DNA of 18,006 nucleotides from Actinomycetes bacterium (lineage in GTDB: Bacteria > Actinomycetota > Actinomycetes > Actinomycetales > Cellulomonadaceae). Under the pieces are notes generated by a model that ran no database searches, was not told the origin of the DNA, and saw only the letters and a program-made list of their open reading frames with translations. A program made the translations under genes and the position numbers. Positions 15,234 to 18,006 of this stretch are shown here, piece by piece. The stretch lies in contig JAEXPS010000201.1 of the NCBI GenBank assembly GCA_023438885.1, positions 1 to 18,006 on the forward strand, read 5' to 3'. Position 1 is the stretch's first letter; each line of letters begins with the position of its first letter.

Positions 15234-15737
15234 GTGGCTGCCGAGCACGACGAAGTCGATCGCATCGTCGCTGCGTGGCGCCGTGAGCGCCCCGACCTGG
15301 ACACCACGCCTCTCGAGGTGCTGTCCCGCGTCACGCGGCTCGCACGCCACCTGGACCTCGCGCGGCGCGGGGCCTTCGCCCGGCACGGCCTGGAGACCTG
15401 GGCGTTCGACGTCCTGTCCGCCCTCCGGCGCGCCGGCAGTCCCTACCGGCTCTCCCCCGGCGCCCTGCTGACCCAGACGCTGGTGACCAGCGGCACCATG
15501 ACCAACCGGATCGACCGGCTGGTGGAGCACGGGCTGGTGCAGCGCCGGCCCTCGCCCGACGACCGGCGCGGCGTGCTCGTCGAGCTGACGCCCGCCGGGC
15601 TGGCGGCGGTCGACGCCGCCCTCGCCGACCTGCTCGCCTCGGAGCGGGCGCTGCTGCGGGACCTGCCGCCGGAGGACCAGGTGGCGCTCGCCGGTCTGCT
15701 GCGAGTGCTGGTCGCGCCCTTCGACCACGCGTCCTGA
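15234..15737 (+). CDS. MarR-family transcriptional regulator, 167 aa
   Basis: Winged-helix regulator. Helices at about residues 28-65 (VLSRVTRLARHLDLARR...WAFDVLSALRRAG) precede the MarR recognition helix and wing: LSPGALLTQTLVTSGTMTNRIDRLVEHGLV, then RRPSPDDRRGVLVELTPAG (about 73-123). A C-terminal dimerisation helix follows. Length is normal for the family. The GTG start is supported by the TAATCT box 6 nt upstream. It follows the TetR gene in the same direction by 9 nt, so some read-through from TetR is likely. It is convergent with the glycerate kinase. Target and ligand cannot be read from sequence. Confidence 0.93.
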   Translation: MAAEHDEVDRIVAAWRRERPDLDTTPLEVLSRVTRLARHLDLARRGAFARHGLETWAFDVLSALRRAGSPYRLSPGALLTQTLVTSGTMTNRIDRLVEHGLVQRRPSPDDRRGVLVELTPAGLAAVDAALADLLASERALLRDLPPEDQVALAGLLRVLVAPFDHAS

Positions 15738-15747
15738 CCCGCCTGAG

Positions 15748-15767
15748 CGACGCGCCGCGACGCGCCG
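15748..15767. repeat. 10-bp tandem duplication between convergent genes
   Basis: CGACGCGCCG occurs twice in direct tandem in the 33-bp gap between the MarR and glycerate kinase stop codons. It may be simple slippage; no hairpin with a U-tract is evident. Confidence 0.5.
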
Positions 15768-15770
15768 CGC

Positions 15771-16889
15771 CTAGACCTGCGGGCCGATCCGCGTGCCGAT
15801 GGCCTCCAGCAGCGACGCGGCCTCCGTCATGCTGCGAGCCGGATCGGGCTCCAGGGCCTGCAGCGTGTGCACGGCACCGAGGCCGGCGGCGGCGCACGCG
15901 TCAGGCGAGAGCGTGCTTCGCCCCGCGACGGCGACCACCTGCGCCCCGTGGGCCTGCGCTCTCCTGGCGACGCCGAGAGGGCCCTTACCGTTGAGCGTCT
16001 GGGCATCCAGCGACCCCTCGCCCACCACGACGAGGGCGTCGGGGCCGGCCAGGTCGTCGAAGCCGACGAGGTCGAGGACCAGGTCGATGCCACTGACGAT
16101 CTCGGCGTCGAACAGGGCGGCCAGCGCGAACCCGGTGCCGCCGGCGGCCCCCGTGCCGGGCCGGTCCCGCACCTCCGCGCCGGTGGCCTCCCGCACCACG
16201 TCGGCCCATCGGGTCAGCGCGCGCTCCAGGACGTCGACCTCGTCGGGCCCGGCGCCCTTCTGCGGTCCGTAGATCCTCGCGGCGCCCGACGAGCCGAGCA
16301 GGGGGTTGCCGACGTCCGTGGCCGCGACGATGCGCACGCCGGCGCGGCGGTCGGGCGGCACGACGGTGTGCAGCCGTGACAGCGCACCACCGCCGCGCGG
16401 CAGCTCGGTTCCGTCCGCGGCGGTCAGCCGGGCGCCGAGCGCCTGGGCAAGGCCGGCGCCGCCGTCCGTGGTGCAGCTGCCTCCCAGCCCCACCACCACC
16501 GTGGTCGCGCCACGGCGGACCGCCGCGTCGATCAGCTCGCCCACCCCGAAGGTGCTGGAGTCCAGGGCCGTCCGGGCGGTCGGCGCTCCGGGCAGCAGGT
16601 GCAGGCCGGCGGCCGTCGCCAGCTCGACGACGGCCTCGTGCCCCCGCATCGCCAGCCTGGCGCCGACCGGACTTCCCAGCGGGCCGCAGACGGTGACCGG
16701 CACCTCGGCGAAGCCCGCTGCGACCAGCGTCGCCACCGTCCCTTCGCCGCCGTCGGCGATGGGGACCTGATGCAGGGTGAGGTCCGGGCGGGTGGCGCCG
16801 ATCCCGCGCGCCAGCGCGGCGGCCGCGGACGCGGCGCTGATGGAGCCCTTGAACGAGTCGAGCGCGATGACGACGCGCCGGTGAGCCAT
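15771..16889 (-). CDS. Glycerate kinase (GlxK/GarK family), 372 aa
   Basis: ATP-dependent kinase converting glycerate to phosphoglycerate (2-phosphoglycerate in the GarK/GlxK family) in the cytoplasm, linking glyoxylate/glycerate metabolism to glycolysis. All family landmarks are present: ALDSFKGS (9-16), PIADGGEGT (43-51), VGLGGSCTTDGGAGLAQALG (133-152), ATDVGNPLLGSSGAARIYG followed by PQKGA, GAAGGTGFAL, and VVVGEGSLDAQTLNGKGPLG. Length is normal. The ATG at 16889 has TAGAGT 6 nt upstream and no Shine-Dalgarno, suggesting a leaderless message. The C-terminus ends in GTRIGPQV. It is monocistronic and divergent from the oxidoreductase gene (180 bp apart). GlxK and GarK cannot be told apart from sequence alone. 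Confidence 0.95.
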   Translation of the reverse strand: MAHRRVVIALDSFKGSISAASAAAALARGIGATRPDLTLHQVPIADGGEGTVATLVAAGFAEVPVTVCGPLGSPVGARLAMRGHEAVVELATAAGLHLLPGAPTARTALDSSTFGVGELIDAAVRRGATTVVVGLGGSCTTDGGAGLAQALGARLTAADGTELPRGGGALSRLHTVVPPDRRAGVRIVAATDVGNPLLGSSGAARIYGPQKGAGPDEVDVLERALTRWADVVREATGAEVRDRPGTGAAGGTGFALAALFDAEIVSGIDLVLDLVGFDDLAGPDALVVVGEGSLDAQTLNGKGPLGVARRAQAHGAQVVAVAGRSTLSPDACAAAGLGAVHTLQALEPDPARSMTEAASLLEAIGTRIGPQV

Positions 16890-16895
16890 GGCGGG

Positions 16896-16901
16896 ACTCT
16901 A
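16896..16901 (-). promoter_or_regulatory. -10 box of leaderless glycerate kinase promoter
   Basis: TAGAGT on the minus strand, then 6 nt (CCCGCC), then the ATG. Confidence 0.55.
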
Positions 16902-16975
16902 CGTCAGCAGCAGCCGCCCGCCGCTGGCGTGGCCACGGCGCCCGGGAGGGCGCGAGGATGCGGCTCGCCACCACC

Positions 16976-17014
16976 CCGAGGTGCCGACCCGACGTGGACC
17001 GAGGTGCCGACCCG
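16976..17014 (+). repeat. 16-bp direct repeat upstream of the oxidoreductase gene
   Basis: CCGAGGTGCCGACCCG occurs at 16976-16991 and again at 16999-17014, with a 23-bp period (about two helical turns). It ends 55 bp before the ATG of the oxidoreductase, in the divergent promoter region, and is a candidate regulator-binding site. Confidence 0.7.
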
Positions 17015-17069
17015 GCATAGCAGGCCGGCTGCGGCGGTTGGCATGGAGGTCGCCGTCGGAAGGACCGCC

Positions 17070-17921
17070 ATGACCTTCGTCGTCACCGGAGCCACCGGCC
17101 ATCTGGGCCGCCTCGTCGTCGAGGCCATGCTCACCCGCGGAGTGGCGCCCGACGAGATCGTCGCCACTGGCCGCCGCATCGAGACCCTGGGCGACCTCGC
17201 CGCCGCAGGCGTGCAGGTCCGTCGCGCCGACTACGACGACCCGGCCTCTCTCGATGCCGCCTTCGCGGATGCCGAACGGCTGCTGCTGGTGTCCGGAACG
17301 GAGTTCGGCACGCGGGTGGGCCAGCACCGCAACGCGATCGACGCTGCCGTGCGCGCCGGCGTGCGCCACATCGCCTACACCTCCGGACCGCGGGCGGACA
17401 CCGCGCCGCTTCCCGTGAACCCCGACCACTGGGCCACCGAACAGCTGCTCCAGGCCTCAGGGGTCACGTGGACCGCACTGCGTGACAACTGGTACTCCGA
17501 GGGGTACCTGCCGGACGTCGCCCGCTCGCGGGACACCGGCGAGATCGCGTCCGCCACCGGCTCCGGCCGCGTCGCCAGCGCCTCCCGCCGCGACTTCGCC
17601 GAGGCGGCCGCCGTGGTGCTCACCACCGCCGGTCACGAGAACGCCGTGTACGAGCTGGGTGGCGACGTCGCCTGGTCGTACGACGAGCTCGCGCAGCTGC
17701 TGTCGTCGATCGTCGGGCGGCCGGTGGTGCATCGGCATCTGACGCCAGCCGAGCGCCGCGCCTCGCTGGTGGCTGCCGGCCTCCCCGAAGGTGTCGCGGA
17801 GTTCGTCACCGCCATCGACACCGGGATCGCCGCCGGCGCTCTCGCTGAGGTCACCGGCACCCTGAGCCGCCTGATCGGCCGCCCCACCACGCCCCTGCAC
17901 GACACCCTCGCCCCGACCTGA
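17070..17921 (+). CDS. NmrA/QorB-like NAD(P)-binding oxidoreductase (atypical SDR), 283 aa
   Basis: Rossmann-fold protein related to NAD(P)H:quinone oxidoreductase 2 (QorB/YtfG) and NmrA-type proteins. The N-terminus is FVVTGATGHLGRLVVEAML with the GxxGxxG dinucleotide loop at 7-13. The conserved core continues as RRADYDDPASLDAAF, RLLLVSG, HRNAIDAAVRAGVRHIAYTS, TEQLLQASGVTWTALRDNWY and RRDFAEAAAVVLT, matching the family throughout. ATG at 17070 is supported by GGAAGG at good spacing; an in-frame ATG at 17043 lacks one. Quinone or aldehyde reduction is the usual inferred role; the substrate is not defined here. The last codons (PLHDTLAPT and stop) lie in the first copy of a tandem repeat that continues past the gene. 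Confidence 0.92.
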   Translation: MTFVVTGATGHLGRLVVEAMLTRGVAPDEIVATGRRIETLGDLAAAGVQVRRADYDDPASLDAAFADAERLLLVSGTEFGTRVGQHRNAIDAAVRAGVRHIAYTSGPRADTAPLPVNPDHWATEQLLQASGVTWTALRDNWYSEGYLPDVARSRDTGEIASATGSGRVASASRRDFAEAAAVVLTTAGHENAVYELGGDVAWSYDELAQLLSSIVGRPVVHRHLTPAERRASLVAAGLPEGVAEFVTAIDTGIAAGALAEVTGTLSRLIGRPTTPLHDTLAPT

Positions 17922-18006
17922 CCCCCTCTCTCCCCCACCACCCCTGCGCGGCACCCTCGCCCCCACCTGACCCCCCTCTGTCCCCCACCACCCCTGCGCG
18001 GCACCC
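17892..18006. repeat. C-rich tandem repeat, 49-50 bp unit, about 2.3 copies, running off the window
   Basis: Copies begin CCCCTGC at 17892, 17941 and 17991 (periods 49 and 50). Copy 1 contains the last nine codons and the stop of the oxidoreductase; copies 2 and 3 are identical over the 16 bases visible in copy 3. Copies 1 and 2 differ at about five positions. The plus strand is strongly C-rich and the minus strand carries four runs of four or more G. It may act as a Rho-type termination region (inference). Confidence 0.85.

Noticed and set aside
1..18006. CRISPR array, transposase or integrase genes
   Set aside because: No regularly spaced short repeats with unique spacers and no recognisable mobile-element protein on either strand. 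The only array is the terminal C-rich tandem repeat without spacers.

Overview
The window is very GC-rich. It has GTG/TTG starts, TANNNT-type -10 boxes sitting directly before start codons, and gene families typical of high-GC Gram-positives: large STAND/LuxR regulators, exported proteins with SipW-type 'alternate' signal peptides, and a TetR regulator next to tRNA-Gln. This points to an actinobacterium, most likely a Cellulomonas/Isoptericola-like member of the Micrococcales. The genus is an inference; the high-GC actinobacterial background is clear.

Left part (1-8144, all on the minus strand, so read right to left): one surface/secretion operon. In transcription order it encodes a class F/E-like sortase, a 299-aa Sec-exported protein, a 1224-aa Sec-exported multidomain surface protein (N-terminal repeat region, SdrD B-like Ca-loop domain, GEVED domain, C-terminal DUF11/DUF7507-like domain), and three exported proteins with SipW-type signal peptides (230, 306 and 310 aa). 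The genes overlap by 1-4 nt or are 3-92 nt apart. A 14-bp GC-rich hairpin follows the last complete gene. A probable further minus-strand gene start lies at the left edge. The mix of two export types plus a sortase suggests assembly of an extracellular fibre or matrix layer, conceptually like Bacillus tapA-sipW-tasA but with different building blocks. No SipW peptidase is in view.

Middle (8145-13894): a 354-bp gene-free region upstream of the operon, then two paralogous LAL-type (STAND ATPase + LuxR HTH) regulators on the same strand. A TACTCA motif recurs five times in the two intergenic gaps flanking the first regulator, including upstream of the sortase operon. It matches the first six positions of the NarL/LuxR-type heptamer, so the regulators plausibly control themselves and the surface operon. 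Both regulators have Arg in place of the P-loop Lys.

Right part (14128-18006): a small divergent HTH protein, tRNA-Gln(UUG) on the minus strand with its 3' end facing the surface region, a TetR regulator resembling mycobacterial Rv1019, a MarR regulator, a convergent glycerate kinase, and an NmrA/QorB-like NAD(P)-binding oxidoreductase. The last 115 bases are a C-rich tandem repeat of 49-50 bp that starts inside the end of the oxidoreductase gene and runs off the window.

Five single genes in the middle and right parts (LuxR-2, small HTH, TetR, MarR, glycerate kinase) have an nANNNT box separated from the start codon by exactly 6 nt and no evident Shine-Dalgarno, as expected for leaderless transcripts. 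The surface operon genes and LuxR-1 have Shine-Dalgarno sequences instead, although those of the 230-aa and 306-aa genes are weak.
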